From assembly GCF_006716785.1 (NCBI RefSeq), contig NZ_VFPQ01000001.1, positions 186,001-250,000 on the forward strand: a DNA stretch of 64,000 nt. The letters are read 5' to 3'. The stretch is from Thermopolyspora flexuosa. GTDB lineage: Bacteria; Actinomycetota; Actinomycetes; Streptosporangiales; Streptosporangiaceae. The notes beneath the pieces are model-generated. The model did not search any database, was not told the DNA's origin, and was given only the letters and a program-made list of their open reading frames with translations. Position numbers and translations under genes: made by a program. This document shows, in pieces, positions 9,397 to 18,338 of this stretch (its first letter is position 1; every line of letters starts with the position of its first letter).

Positions 9397-10323
9397 TTAT
9401 TTGGACTGGGCCATCTTGCCCCACTGCATCCCGTAGTCACTTTTGGGAAGGATGCCCTTCCCCTCATATGCGACTTTGTACTGAGTCGGGTCCCATTGAC
9501 CGTCGGTATCCCGTAGTACGGCGGTCAACTCGAAGGGGCGCCCTTTGTTGTCGATGATCAGGGGAACCTTTTGGCCATCGTGGAGTATGTCGGCGAGGAA
9601 TTTGAACGAACAGTACCTTTGTCTTGTCGTGACGTAGAAGAAGAAAACCACGTCCTCGTCGCGTTTGAGGGAGATGGTCTTCTCGGAGAAGTAGGGCCCC
9701 ACAAACCTATAGCCCTTCAGTTCCTGGGCGTGCGAAGGGTCCGAGTCCAGGTCGAACCCCAGCCGTATGATGTCCTCCTCCGCGCCGCCGGGAGGATCCC
9801 AAAAGATCGTTCCATCGTATGGTGACGAGCACCTCTTGTCGGCGGTGATCTGCATGATACGCACTTGCTTGTCGCTGTTTCCGCGCAGGACGACCTTGAG
9901 CTGCATCCGGTCGAGCGGAACGCTCCCGTTCCGCTTGAACCACCCCCTCTGGTCTTGATGGGTGAGTTTGTTCAACTGGGCGAGTTCGGAGTCGCTCAGA
10001 TCGATTGGTTCGGGTAAGACATGGGTGTTTCCGAGCCCGAATTCCTCCGACTCCATCTCCACAAGGTCGATTGCGACCGGCGGGTTCCCCGCGACTGACG
10101 TGGACGGACTGGTGGGTGAGCTCGAAGGCGGCTGCTCTGAATCCTCTGAACCAGGAGTGGGAGTGATGCCCGCCAAATACTCGGCCGCATAACTGATCGC
10201 AAACGGCAGGATCACCACCGAGCCGATGATGGCAAGCCGCTTACGCTTTCGAGTATTACGTGCTGTCGCGGCCTTCCGCGGACGACCAGTTCCGGTAGAA
10301 GTACGAGATCCGCGTCGCCCCAT
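9397..10323 (-). CDS. Membrane-anchored hypothetical protein
   Basis: I do not recognise the family. The 308-residue product has a very basic N-terminus (RKAATARNTRKRKRL), a single transmembrane anchor at about residues 30-50 and a Pro/Ser/Thr-rich linker (about 55-80). It ends in a roughly 220-residue extracytoplasmic domain with many charged and aromatic residues and three Cys. The type II topology and linker suggest a surface-exposed domain. GC is clearly lower than in neighbours and the gene is flanked by non-coding stretches, so horizontal acquisition is likely. No partner gene is adjacent. Confidence 0.65.
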   Translation of the reverse strand: MGRRGSRTSTGTGRPRKAATARNTRKRKRLAIIGSVVILPFAISYAAEYLAGITPTPGSEDSEQPPSSSPTSPSTSVAGNPPVAIDLVEMESEEFGLGNTHVLPEPIDLSDSELAQLNKLTHQDQRGWFKRNGSVPLDRMQLKVVLRGNSDKQVRIMQITADKRCSSPYDGTIFWDPPGGAEEDIIRLGFDLDSDPSHAQELKGYRFVGPYFSEKTISLKRDEDVVFFFYVTTRQRYCSFKFLADILHDGQKVPLIIDNKGRPFELTAVLRDTDGQWDPTQYKVAYEGKGILPKSDYGMQWGKMAQSK

Positions 10324-10981
10324 CCACTCCTCCCGCCGGCTTGGTCTGGGATTGTGATCCTAACTCGTACAGAGATTTCGCGCGATGGTTTGCTTTGCGA
10401 TGTCACGTGACGGCGATCGGCCCACTCCGCCTGGGAGTGGACGCGAGAAGCCGTTCAAGAAGGAGGGAGCCAAGAGATGGGCCGGCCTAGGTCGTGAGCG
10501 GAAAGCCGCTGCCGATCGCGATGAAGTCGCTGGCCGGGATCCGTTGATCGGGTGCGAGCACCCAAAACGACACCCTGGGCCGAAGTGGGTCCGCGACGCC
10601 CGTCGTTATTGTGAGACTCAAATGGAGCGGGCGCGTGAGATGGCCGAACGATTCTTGACGCTGCCGCAGCCTCAGCGCCGGGCGTACACTCAAGGGCGGT
10701 CGCCAGGGCCGTTGCTCTGATTCTCGGCGACAACGTCGACACCCTGCGCCGGTTGTCCCCCTCACTCATATACGGCCAACGAGGCCTTCGAGCGAGTCCT
10801 GCACGACGCGCTCATCAGGAATTCGCCTTGCGGAGCCGAGAACCAACCGACGCGCTGACCTGCTGAGACTTGACCATCGGCTCGACCGCGGTTTCCGGCT
10901 GTGCTCGGTCGCCCCTGGCTGAGGTTCTTCCCTCGCCCCTGGTCATCCGTTCAGCCGCGCGATCACTGTCTCGGCCCGGTG
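10324..10981. other. Intergenic region, possibly decayed genes
   Basis: No intact gene is supported. Short stretches read like protein debris. For example, on the plus strand at about 10711-10770 VALILGDNVDTLRRLSPSL recalls the start of type III/adenine-specific DNA methyltransferases, but it is isolated and followed by nonsense. Composition is less GC-rich than the surroundings. Confidence 0.35.
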
Positions 10982-11458
10982 CTAGCCGATGTGCGGCAGC
11001 CCGGTTCCGGCAAGGTAGTGCCCGATCCGCATGCGCATCGACCGATCCATCGGGTAGTCGCGGACCTGGTCGCGCGGCACCCAGCGGACCTCGCGCGACT
11101 CATCGCTCGGCGTCGGGGTCCCGCCGATGGCGCGGGCGGTGACCACGATGGAGAACTCCTGGCGCACCTCGCCGTTGGAGGTGTACAGGATCACGTGACG
11201 CGGGTCGGTGTAGATGCCCACCAGCCCGGTGATCTCACACTCGATCCCGGTCTCCTCGCGGGTCTCGCGGATCGCGGCCTGGGGGAGGGATTCGCCCAGG
11301 TCGATGGCTCCGCCGGGGACGGCCCAGTTGTCGTTGTCGGACCGGCGGATCAGCAGGATGTCGCCGGCGTCGTTGGTGACCACGACGTTGACCGAGGGGA
11401 CCAGGCTGTTGGCGGGCGGGGCCGCAGGGTCGTCGTAAAAGTCGATCCTCCGCGCCAT
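10982..11458 (-). CDS. Nudix hydrolase
   Basis: A 158-residue Nudix protein. The Nudix box is complete: G-x5-E-x7-RETREETGIE, seen as GAIDLGESLPQAAIRETREE followed by TG. It hydrolyses a nucleoside diphosphate linked to another group; the exact substrate cannot be read from sequence. The ATG at 11458 is preferred to the GTG at 11464. The gene lies 21 bp downstream of the HTH/PLD-like gene at 11480-12216. This pairing recurs in actinomycetes and suggests joint control. Confidence 0.9.
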   Translation of the reverse strand: MARRIDFYDDPAAPPANSLVPSVNVVVTNDAGDILLIRRSDNDNWAVPGGAIDLGESLPQAAIRETREETGIECEITGLVGIYTDPRHVILYTSNGEVRQEFSIVVTARAIGGTPTPSDESREVRWVPRDQVRDYPMDRSMRMRIGHYLAGTGLPHIG

Positions 11459-11479
11459 GACCACAACCCTAGCCGCAGA

Positions 11480-12216
11480 TCAGTCGACCGGCCGGGCGCC
11501 GTCCCAGACGCGTTCGAAGCTGGTGGTGTAGGTGGTCGCCATGTCGCCCCCGGTGACCTTGCGCAGGTGCAGGACGGGGGCTTGGGCGGCGGGCGTGCCG
11601 TAGACGTGGGTGTTGACGAACAGCTGGTCGTCGGCCCGGTAGATGGAGTTGTACAGGATCGTGCGGTGAAGCCGGATCTCCACTGACTGCTGGCCGCGGA
11701 TGGGCCGGTATAACACCAGCGCGTTTCTGATCCGTGCGGCCATCGCCTCGTTGATGCCCTCGTCGGCGCCGCGCTGGGCGACCTCGGGGCAGTCGGGATC
11801 GCCGAGCAGGATGCGTACCCGCACGCCGGCGGCGGCCTTGTCCTTGAACAGCCGGACCATGCCCGGGTCCTCGGCGAGGAAGAGCCCGGAGTAGACCAGC
11901 ACGCCGATCTCCTGCTTGGCCTCAGCGAAGAGCCGTTCCCAGGTGCCGCGTGGTACGGCCCAGCGGTGGGGTAGACGGCGATGATCTCGCTTTGGGAGGC
12001 TGCGGCGACCTGCTCGCGGCTGAGCGCGTCGGGCCACAGGTAGGACTCGTCCACGCCGAGGAACGCGGCGACGGCGTACCGGTGGCGGCGGTAGGGTGTG
12101 CGTCCCTTGGTGATCCAGCGTTCGACGGTCTTGGGGTCGACTTGAGCGACGGCGGCCAGGTCGGTGAGGGTCACTCCGCGTTCGAGGAGTACGGCGCGCA
12201 GTCTCTCGTTGGCCAT
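11480..12216 (-). pseudogene. HTH protein with PLD-like C-terminal domain, frameshifted
   Basis: The N-terminal part from the ATG at 12216 (RBS-like AGGTGAG upstream) reads MANERLRAVLLERGVTLTDL, then an XRE-type HTH (AAVAQVDPKTVERWITKGRT) up to SEIIAVYP. The sequence then continues in the next frame as HRWAVPRGTWERLFAEAKQE, then GVLVYSGLFLAEDPGMVRLF and later RLHRTILYNSIYRADDQLFV, ending at 11480. The two parts make one protein of about 245 residues if a C is restored in the C run that corresponds to plus-strand G at 11968-11971. The C-terminal half resembles the phospholipase-D-like fold seen in some actinobacterial XRE proteins. The shift is either a sequencing indel or a real inactivation. 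Confidence 0.75.
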
Positions 12217-12481
12217 CTCACCTGTCCGCTTCGGGATGTCAGGGGACGCGCAAACCCTAGCCGTACGTCCTGAACAGTACCAGCCATGTGCTGAGAGCGT
12301 TCTCGTCCTCCTCTTGCACCCTCGGTGCGAACAGAGCACCAAGGCAGGGCGGGCGGCAATGTGATCGACAAAGCGCCCCTCTGCAAGGGATCCAGGAGAC
12401 CTGGCCGGCGGCTGCTCTTGGTCGAATGTGAGTACGCGCAAAAAGGCCCAGGTCAGGGCTGGTATGGGCTGGTCGGAGGAG

Positions 12482-12554
12482 TGCCCCCGGCAGGATTCGA
12501 ACCTGCGGCACCCGCTTTAGGAGAGCGGTGCTCTATCCCCTGAGCTACGGAGGC
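12482..12554 (-). tRNA. tRNA-Arg (anticodon CCU)
   Basis: On the minus strand the acceptor stem GCCTCCG pairs with CGGGGGC, the anticodon stem CCGCT/AGCGG holds the loop CTCCTAA (anticodon CCT), and the T arm contains GGTTCGAATCC. Length is 73 nt with discriminator A; CCA is not encoded. Confidence 0.95.
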
Positions 12555-12706
12555 TTGATGGTGTAAGCCTACCGAACTGTGCGGGCTTGGTGTGCCTCAT
12601 GGGGACGTGGGTCGGGGAAGGGGGTGGTCATCGGGGGTGTGGTGGGTGGCAAAGGTCTGGTAAGCGGTGGGTTCGGTGGGGTGGGGGCTGATTACCGTCA
12701 CCTGGC

Positions 12707-13465
12707 ATGAGCGAAGGGATGCGAGGGACGGAAGGGCGGGCTCCGGAGCGGGCGGGGTGTCTGCCGAGCGGGGTGGGGCGGCCCTGGGTGCTTGTGGTGG
12801 CGATGCTGGTCCCGGCTGCGGTGGGGGGTGCCCTGATGGTCGTGTCCCTGGCCGGGGTTGGGGTGCAGGAGCGGCAGGCGGGGGCGGTTCGGGCCGACGC
12901 GGGGGTGGTCGGGGCCGAGCCGCGGAGGCAGCCGTCGTTCGCCATGCCGGAGGTGGTGTACGGCCGGGCGGTGGTGAAGGTCTCGAGGGCCGGAGAGCGG
13001 CGACGGCCGGAGGCGGCCGGGCCGCGGAAGGCGCCGGCGAGGTCGGGGGTGGGGTCGCGGCCGGAGCAGGGTGAGCGGGAGCGCGGGCCTGTGCGGCTGC
13101 GGGGTGAGCGGACGCCGGTGCCGGCGGTGATGCAGCGCGGGCGGGTGGTGGAGCCCGGCGGCAAGGCGCGGGAGCGGAAGCGGGAGAAGAACGCGGAGGA
13201 GTGTCCGCCGGGGGAGCGTGGGCGTGGGGAGGTCGGTGAGAGGCGCGTCGGGGCCGGTGGGAAGCGCGCGCAGCGCGCACAGGTCGGTGGCAAGCCTGTG
13301 GAAACCGGCGGGAAGGGCGTGCAGGCCGGTGATGAGCCCGCGCAGGGCGGTGGCAAGGTCGCGCAGGTCGGGGAGAGGCCTGTGGAGGCCGGTGAGCGGG
13401 TGAAAGGGCAGGAAGGGGCGGCGCCGCTGTTGCGGCTGCGGATCCTGGCCACGGAGGCCGAATAG
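12707..13465 (+). CDS. Hypothetical membrane protein with long disordered tail
   Basis: No family recognised. The 252-residue product has one strong transmembrane segment at about residues 26-52 (GRPWVLVVAMLVPAAVGGAL, then MVVSLAG). A roughly 200-residue tail rich in Gly, Glu, Lys, Arg and Pro follows. Near its end the tail repeats short units such as VGGKPVETGGKGVQAG and GGGKVAQVGERPVEAG. Translation is supported by the purine-rich coding strand and a possible start ATG after a GC-rich leader, not by homology. It lies upstream of and in the same direction as the VanY-type gene at 13792. Confidence 0.45.
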   Translation: MSEGMRGTEGRAPERAGCLPSGVGRPWVLVVAMLVPAAVGGALMVVSLAGVGVQERQAGAVRADAGVVGAEPRRQPSFAMPEVVYGRAVVKVSRAGERRRPEAAGPRKAPARSGVGSRPEQGERERGPVRLRGERTPVPAVMQRGRVVEPGGKARERKREKNAEECPPGERGRGEVGERRVGAGGKRAQRAQVGGKPVETGGKGVQAGDEPAQGGGKVAQVGERPVEAGERVKGQEGAAPLLRLRILATEAE

Positions 13466-13791
13466 CCGAATAACGGGCATTCCCGTAAAACTGCTCACGT
13501 TGGGGGCGTGGGTGTGTTTCACTCTTAGGCGGCCGGTGGCGCTGGTGGGCAGGGCCCTGGCCGTCTTGCGGTGTGGACTGCGTGGCGTGATGTGGCCGGA
13601 TGTGCGGCGCCGGGGCTGACCGGTATGGCCCTGGCGGCGTGTGAGGTCGTCGCGTACTGCTGCGACTGAGACTCACGAAATCATCCTTCTCGGTACATAC
13701 CGGTCGTGGAGAGTTCCCGTCGGGGGCTCGTTTCCCTGTAGTAACGTGCCTTGCGGTTCGGATCGCGAGTTGGCAAACGGAGGAGTCGGAC
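13466..13791 (+). other. Intergenic leader of the peptidase gene
   Basis: No gene is seen. The final 15 bp contain the ribosome site GGAGGAG before the GTG at 13792. I looked for a c-di-AMP (ydaO) riboswitch, common upstream of actinobacterial wall hydrolase genes, and found no matching core. Confidence 0.4.
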
Positions 13792-14898
13792 GTGGCATCT
13801 CCTCGGTCAGCGGGGCTGATCGCGGTCGTCATGGTGGTGACTTCGCTCGTTGGAGAGGCCTCCTCGGCGAAGGCCGAGGCCCGCGTCGCGATCGGGGCCA
13901 CGAACGAGGCGGGGACCGAGCGGCAGGGGGCGGACAAGGAGCCGACCACGCTGCTCGAGCTTCGGCGGCAGGCGCAGAAGGCCACCGCGGACATCGAGGC
14001 GGCCACGAAGGCGCTGGTCAATCGGCAGAAGGCGCTGGAGGAGTCGCAGAAGAAGCTCGCGGCCAAGCTCAACCAGCTCCAGGAGGCGAACCGGGAGCTC
14101 GCCAAGATGCGGGAGCCGTTGGCCGAGCTGGTGCAGTCGCTCTACCAGGTGCCGACGATCGGCGGCCTGTCCACCTTCATGTCGGGTAACGAGCAGGCCA
14201 GCCTGCGGGCGATGAGCGACGCCACGCACCTCGTCGCCGCCAGGAACCAGGTACTCGAAGAGAGCGGGAAAGCGTTCCAAGAGCGGGAGCGGCTCGCGGC
14301 CGAGGCGCAGGAGCTGCGGGCGGCGAACCTGCTGCAGGAGGCGCAGCTCAACGCCGAGATCGACACGCTGCGGAAGCGGTCGCAGAAGCTGGTGAAGAAC
14401 CTCACCGCGGCGCTGCAGAAGGCCGGCGTACGGCTCAACAAGCAGGCCAGGACGACGGGGTGCAATCCCTCGCTGGTGCCGACCGCCGCCCAGTACCCCA
14501 ACGGTCTGCTGCCGCAGGCCTATCTCTGCCCGCTGCCGAACACCAAGGGGCACCAGCTGCGGGCGGACGCGGCGATCGCGTTCGCCGCGATGAACGAGGC
14601 GTACCGTAAGCGGTTCGGCAGGCCGCTGTGCGTCACCTCGAGCTACCGCAGCCTCGGGGCGCAGCAGGCCGTCTACTACCAGCGGCCCGGCCTCGCGGCG
14701 ATCCCCGGGAAGAGCAACCACGGGTTCGGGCTCGCGGTCGATTTGTGTGGGGGTGTGGAGGTTTTCCGGTCGCCGCAGTTCAACTGGATGGAGGCCAACG
14801 GCAAGAAGTTCGGGTTCATCCACCCCGACTGGGCGTACCGGAGTCCTTTCGAGCCCTGGCATTGGGAGTACGACCCCGAGCTTGGTGCGAAGCTCTGA
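13792..14898 (+). CDS. Secreted coiled-coil D-alanyl-D-alanine carboxypeptidase (VanY type)
   Basis: A 368-residue exported protein. The GTG start is fixed by GGAGGAG a few bases upstream and by the signal peptide (hydrophobic core LIAVVMVVTSLVGEA, residues 9-23). Residues about 53-215 are a long Lys/Glu/Ala coiled coil like those of peptidoglycan hydrolases that need FtsX-type activation. The C-terminal domain (about 250-368) is a VanY/M15 zinc peptidase. It shows SNHGFGLAVD (metal-binding His and Asp, SxHxxGxAxD) and EPWHWEY (ExxWH catalytic Glu and His). It should trim peptidoglycan stem peptides outside the membrane. Confidence 0.92.
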   Translation: MASPRSAGLIAVVMVVTSLVGEASSAKAEARVAIGATNEAGTERQGADKEPTTLLELRRQAQKATADIEAATKALVNRQKALEESQKKLAAKLNQLQEANRELAKMREPLAELVQSLYQVPTIGGLSTFMSGNEQASLRAMSDATHLVAARNQVLEESGKAFQERERLAAEAQELRAANLLQEAQLNAEIDTLRKRSQKLVKNLTAALQKAGVRLNKQARTTGCNPSLVPTAAQYPNGLLPQAYLCPLPNTKGHQLRADAAIAFAAMNEAYRKRFGRPLCVTSSYRSLGAQQAVYYQRPGLAAIPGKSNHGFGLAVDLCGGVEVFRSPQFNWMEANGKKFGFIHPDWAYRSPFEPWHWEYDPELGAKL

Positions 14899-14905
14899 AG
14901 TCGGG

Positions 14906-14961
14906 CTTCTGCTTCTCCTCTCTTCTCCGTTCTTCTCCTCTTCCTCCTCCGCTGCGCTGCT
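14906..14961. repeat. Polypyrimidine tract between convergent genes
   Basis: About 55 bases are almost entirely C and T on the plus strand, built of CTTCT and CTCCT units, with very few purines. The tract lies between the VanY-type gene and the convergent SAF gene. It could form unusual DNA or act in transcription termination; neither is shown. Confidence 0.55.
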
Positions 14962-15045
14962 CTTTCGCGCGCTCGGGTGAGGGGCGTGTGTCTCCGTGCG
15001 GCTTCCCGCCGAGCGGCTTGGGGTGAAGGTGCTCGGATGCACCGG

Positions 15046-15648
15046 TCATCGGCGGGGGCGGATCGCCACGGAGAGGCGGCCGGTCGATTGGGCGAGGGCC
15101 AGGTGGGCGGCCTGGGCCGGGGTGGTGGCGAGGACGACGAGGGCTCCGGTGCCGCTGTCGCCGGTGGGGGTGGTGATGACGCGGACGTTCTGGGCCACCG
15201 GGAGAGCGGCGGTGGGGCGGTCGGTCAGGTCCGTCGGGGCGCTGAGGACGTCGATCGTGTCGCCGGGGGAGAGGAGCTTGGCGGCGTCGGCGTCGGCGAT
15301 GCGGACCGGGGTGGCGAGCAGGTGAGTGCCGTAACCGGCCAGCAGGCCGGGGCCGAGGAGGCGGGCGTCGGTCAAGGGCTCGCCCGCGCGCATGGGGGAG
15401 GCGAGGACGCGGCCGGTCACCTGGGCGCCGGGGCGGAGGACGCCCGCGGGGAGCACGTCGGGTGGGAAGCGTGCGGAGGTGACGTCCGCGGCGGTGAGCG
15501 GGCCGCCCGGGAGGTCGCGGGCCGCCACGAGGATCTCCACGCCCGGGGCGGGGCGGACCGAGATGAGGGCGCAGGCCATCGCGGTGGCGGCGAGCAGGGC
15601 GGCGATTGGGCGACGTCGCCGGGCGAGGAGACGACGCAAGGTGTGCAT
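15046..15648 (-). CDS. SAF-domain protein (CpaB/RcpC-like)
   Basis: A 200-residue protein starting at the ATG 15648. It has a basic N-terminus and one transmembrane segment (about residues 13-32), then a SAF domain beginning VEILVAARDLPGGPLTAADV. Such proteins resemble the periplasmic CpaB/RcpC component of Flp/Tad pili. No other Tad pilus gene is nearby, so here it is the stand-alone actinobacterial form usually found close to the fmdB and 5-formyl-THF ligase genes. It would be anchored outside the membrane. Function beyond the fold is unknown. Confidence 0.8.
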   Translation of the reverse strand: MHTLRRLLARRRRPIAALLAATAMACALISVRPAPGVEILVAARDLPGGPLTAADVTSARFPPDVLPAGVLRPGAQVTGRVLASPMRAGEPLTDARLLGPGLLAGYGTHLLATPVRIADADAAKLLSPGDTIDVLSAPTDLTDRPTAALPVAQNVRVITTPTGDSGTGALVVLATTPAQAAHLALAQSTGRLSVAIRPRR

Positions 15649-15995
15649 GGTCGTTCGTGACTCCTGAGGCGGGGTCGGGGCGTCGGCATCGATCGGTGGT
15701 CGGTACGGCTGCGCGGTTCGGCCGTGGACCCGGTCGCGGGCACGACCTGGCTGGGCATGGTGCGCAGCCGGGGTTGGGTCTGGTACCGCTGCCGTCCTGC
15801 CGCCGCGCCGGTCGCGGGGGGCGAGGCGGCAGGGGCAGGTCGGTCTCGTCACGCCAGGGTGTGGGGGATGGGCGCGCCAAGGTGGCAGGTGCCGGCTCGG
15901 GTTGTGGCCGGTGCCGTCCGCCGAGGGGCGTGGCGGGTCGTCGGCGGGCTCGGCGGCCGGCCGGTCAGTGGCTGGCCGGATGGACGGTCGCCGGG
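15649..15995. other. Intergenic region without a supported gene
   Basis: Frames on both strands are open only because of the high GC and none has protein-like composition. It should contain the promoter of the SAF gene. Confidence 0.4.
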
Positions 15996-16802
15996 CTAGG
16001 GGAGCTCGAAGGGGAGTTTGATGCCGTCGAGGGCGTGGCCGCAGGGGCAGGTGCGTTCCTCGGGGAGGGCCTCGACGACCTTCGCCACCAGGGAGCGCAT
16101 GCGTTCGATGTTGGCGGCGAAGAAGGCGAAGACCTCCTCCTGGCTCACGCCCTCGCCCACCTCCACGCCGGCGTCGTGGTCGGTCACGAGGGAGAGGGAG
16201 GTGTAGCAGAGGGCGAGCTCGCGGGCGAGGACCGCCTCGGGGTGGCCGGTCATGCCGACGATGGTCCAGCCGTTGCTCGCGAACCACTGGGACTCGGCGC
16301 GGGTGGAGAAGCGGGGGCCCTCGATGACGACGAGGGTGCCGCCGTCCACGGTGGGCCAGCCCTCGGCGCGGGCGACGGAGACCGCGGCGGCGCGGCCGGC
16401 CGGGCAGTAGGGGTCGGCGAAGGTGACGTGTACGGCTCCACCTTCGTCGTAGTAGGTCTGGGGGCGGCCGGAGGTGCGGTCGACCAGCTGGTCGGGGATG
16501 ACGAGGGTGCCGGGGCCGTACTCCTGGCGGAGGGAGCCCACGGCGCTGGGGGCGAGGACCTGGCGTACGCCGAGGGAGCGCAGGGCCCACAGGTTCGCCC
16601 GGTAGGGGATGCGGTGCGGGGGATAGCGGTGGCCCCTGCCGTGGCGGGGGAGGAAGGCCACGGTCCGGGAGCCGATGCGGCCCACGGTGATGACGTCGCT
16701 TGGGGGGCCGTAGGGGGTGTCGACCTGGAGCTCCTCGGCCTCGTCGAGCAGGGAGTAGAAGCCGGAGCCTCCGATGACGGCGATGTCCGCGCGAGTGACC
16801 AT
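15996..16802 (-). CDS. mtnP: S-methyl-5'-thioadenosine phosphorylase (or related purine phosphorylase)
   Basis: A 268-residue PNP/MTAP-family phosphorylase that cleaves methylthioadenosine (or a related purine nucleoside) with phosphate in purine and methionine salvage. Visible are the N-terminal phosphate-binding loop IGGSGFYSL (residues 9-17), PRHGRGHRYPPHRIPYRANL around residue 53, the substrate region GMTGHPEAVLARE and the ribose/base site LVTDHDAGV. The C-terminus ends in CPCGHALDGIKLPFELP, a cysteine-containing tail typical of actinobacterial members. The start ATG at 16802 is chosen because the family begins with a short lead to the IGGSG strand. Confidence 0.92.
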   Translation of the reverse strand: MVTRADIAVIGGSGFYSLLDEAEELQVDTPYGPPSDVITVGRIGSRTVAFLPRHGRGHRYPPHRIPYRANLWALRSLGVRQVLAPSAVGSLRQEYGPGTLVIPDQLVDRTSGRPQTYYDEGGAVHVTFADPYCPAGRAAAVSVARAEGWPTVDGGTLVVIEGPRFSTRAESQWFASNGWTIVGMTGHPEAVLARELALCYTSLSLVTDHDAGVEVGEGVSQEEVFAFFAANIERMRSLVAKVVEALPEERTCPCGHALDGIKLPFELP

Positions 16803-17749
16803 GGCGCCGACACTAACGAATGCGGTGGCTCGTGCGGATCCGGGTGGGGTGGTCCTGTGGATAACTCCGCACGGGTGGGCACGGCCTGTGGATGGAGGGC
16901 CGCGCACCTGTGGACAAAGTCCCGGGCAGGGCTCGTCGGCAGGGCGTTACGTGAGTGACTCCGTCGGCCCGAGGCCGGGTCCTGCCGTTTTGGGTCGCGT
17001 TTACCGCACGGTTGACGGAATCAGGGTGCCGGTACGGCGAGCCGAATCAACCGGTAAAACCGCGTGAATCGGGGTGGGATTTGGCATTGCGAAGGCGTAC
17101 GAGCCGGGTCGCCGAGATCGAAGGGCCGTTTCCGCCGGCCGTTCTGCCGCGGCGCGGCGCCGACGACGGCATGGGGAAAGGGCTTGGGCGGAGACCGTCA
17201 ACGCCCTTTGCACGCGATGGCGTTTTCCCCGCAATCCGTAAAGGCGTGCGTGAAGCTTTCGCGGGCCGTACGCGATGGCGACCCGGCCCGTACGCGCCGT
17301 TGCGTCGGGGAAAGGGAGAATCCACCACCCGGCGGCAGGTCGTCCCTCGATGCGCCGTTGTGGCCGGATATGCCGCAGGCCGCGCCGATGGGTCGTGACC
17401 GACGTGGCCGAGGACGCCGTGCGGCCACTTGGTGCGGCACCGCACCAGGTCACGGTCGTGGCCGCGAAACGCACGGGGCGTCCGAATGCTCGCCACCTCG
17501 CACGTGCGCCGGAGACCGGCCTGCCACGGGCCGACGGCGAAGTCCGGGGTCGGGTGCGGTGGCGGGAACGGCGGCGGAAGGCCTGGGGACGATGTGGGGA
17601 TCGTCCGGGCTGTGGCCGCAGGCCCGGCTTGGGCCCTGTGGGGCCGGGCAAACCGGGCCGGGTACGGAGTGCCGAGCGGCGACGCCCGGGCGACGCCTGT
17701 ATCCGCTTGCGGGCGGAGGAGTGGCCGCGCTCAGCGGGATGCGGTCGGC
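16803..17749. other. Long intergenic region without a supported gene
   Basis: Almost 950 bp separate the phosphorylase start from the fmdB stop. Several frames are open by composition but none has a ribosome site plus recognisable protein. A small hairpin (GGTGCGG-CA-CCGCACC) lies near 17431. A decayed gene is possible. Confidence 0.45.
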
Positions 17750-18055
17750 TCAGGCGGCCGAGGTCGACGCGGTGCTGCTCGTGCTGTCGGACTTGCTGCT
17801 GCTGTCGGACGAAGAGGAGCTCGAGGTGCTCTTGCTCCCGTTCGAGCTCGACGAGGACGACGAGGACGAGCCGTTCGACGAGCGGTTGTCCGTGCGGTAG
17901 AAGCCGGAGCCCTTGAAGACGATGCCGACCGGCGAGAAGACCTTGCGCAGCCGTCCCTTGCAGCTCGGGCACTCGGTCAGCGGGTCGTCGGTGAACTTCT
18001 GGACGACCTCGAGCTGCTCGGAGCAGGCGGTACAGGCGTACTGGTAGGTGGGCAC
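17750..18055 (-). CDS. FmdB-family zinc-ribbon protein
   Basis: A 101-residue protein. Residues 1-50 form the FmdB zinc ribbon with two CxxC pairs (YACTACSEQLEV and CPSCKGRLRKVF), followed by GIVFKGSGFYRTD, the family hallmark. The last 45 residues are almost only Ser, Thr, Lys, Asp and Ala, a disordered tail. The GTG start follows a strong GAGGAGG. FmdB proteins are putative regulatory or assembly proteins; the precise role is unknown. A CIRCE-like dyad lies 28-54 bp upstream of the start, hinting at heat-shock control by HrcA. Confidence 0.93.
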   Translation of the reverse strand: MPTYQYACTACSEQLEVVQKFTDDPLTECPSCKGRLRKVFSPVGIVFKGSGFYRTDNRSSNGSSSSSSSSSNGSKSTSSSSSSDSSSKSDSTSSTASTSAA

Positions 18056-18082
18056 GCACTCCTCCTCAATGGCTCACACCGA

Positions 18083-18109
18083 CTGGCACTCTGACGGTGC
18101 GACTGCTAA
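18083..18109. promoter_or_regulatory. CIRCE-like inverted repeat upstream of fmdB
   Basis: CTGGCACTC-9 nt-GACTGCTAA matches the HrcA operator (TTAGCACTC-N9-GAGTGCTAA) at 15 of 18 arm positions with exactly the canonical 9-nt spacer. It lies between a -10-like TATGCT (minus strand, 18126-18131) and the fmdB start. HrcA binding is inferred. Confidence 0.55.
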
Positions 18110-18338
18110 TGGTACGGCTCGGACTAGCATAAATGCCACTCAGGTCCGGTCTAGCCCGCTTGACCAGCGCCTTCGCATCGCACGGCCCCGTGCGCCGCCG
18201 ACCCGCCGCACCACCGCGGCACGGTCGCCAACACCGTCCGCCCCCTACCACACGGCGATCCCTCCCCGGTACGGCACAGCCGCCTTGGCGCCTGCCAAGG
18301 CGTGACGCAGGCCACGGTAAAGGCCGCAGGCGGCAGCC

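Noticed and set aside
10700-10860. DNA methyltransferase fragment (VALILGDNVDTLRRL)
   Set aside because: The match is limited to a short N-terminal-like phrase, is not followed by the DPPF/NPPY motif and sits in a short broken frame, so it may be chance.
12597-14105. Minus-strand frame over the 12707 and 13792 genes
   Set aside because: It runs opposite a well-supported VanY-type gene and consists of Pro/Arg/His-rich shadow sequence.
17001-17749. Upstream or downstream extension of fmdB and other open frames
   Set aside because: Real fmdB is only 101 codons with a strong ribosome site; the rest is open because of GC content.
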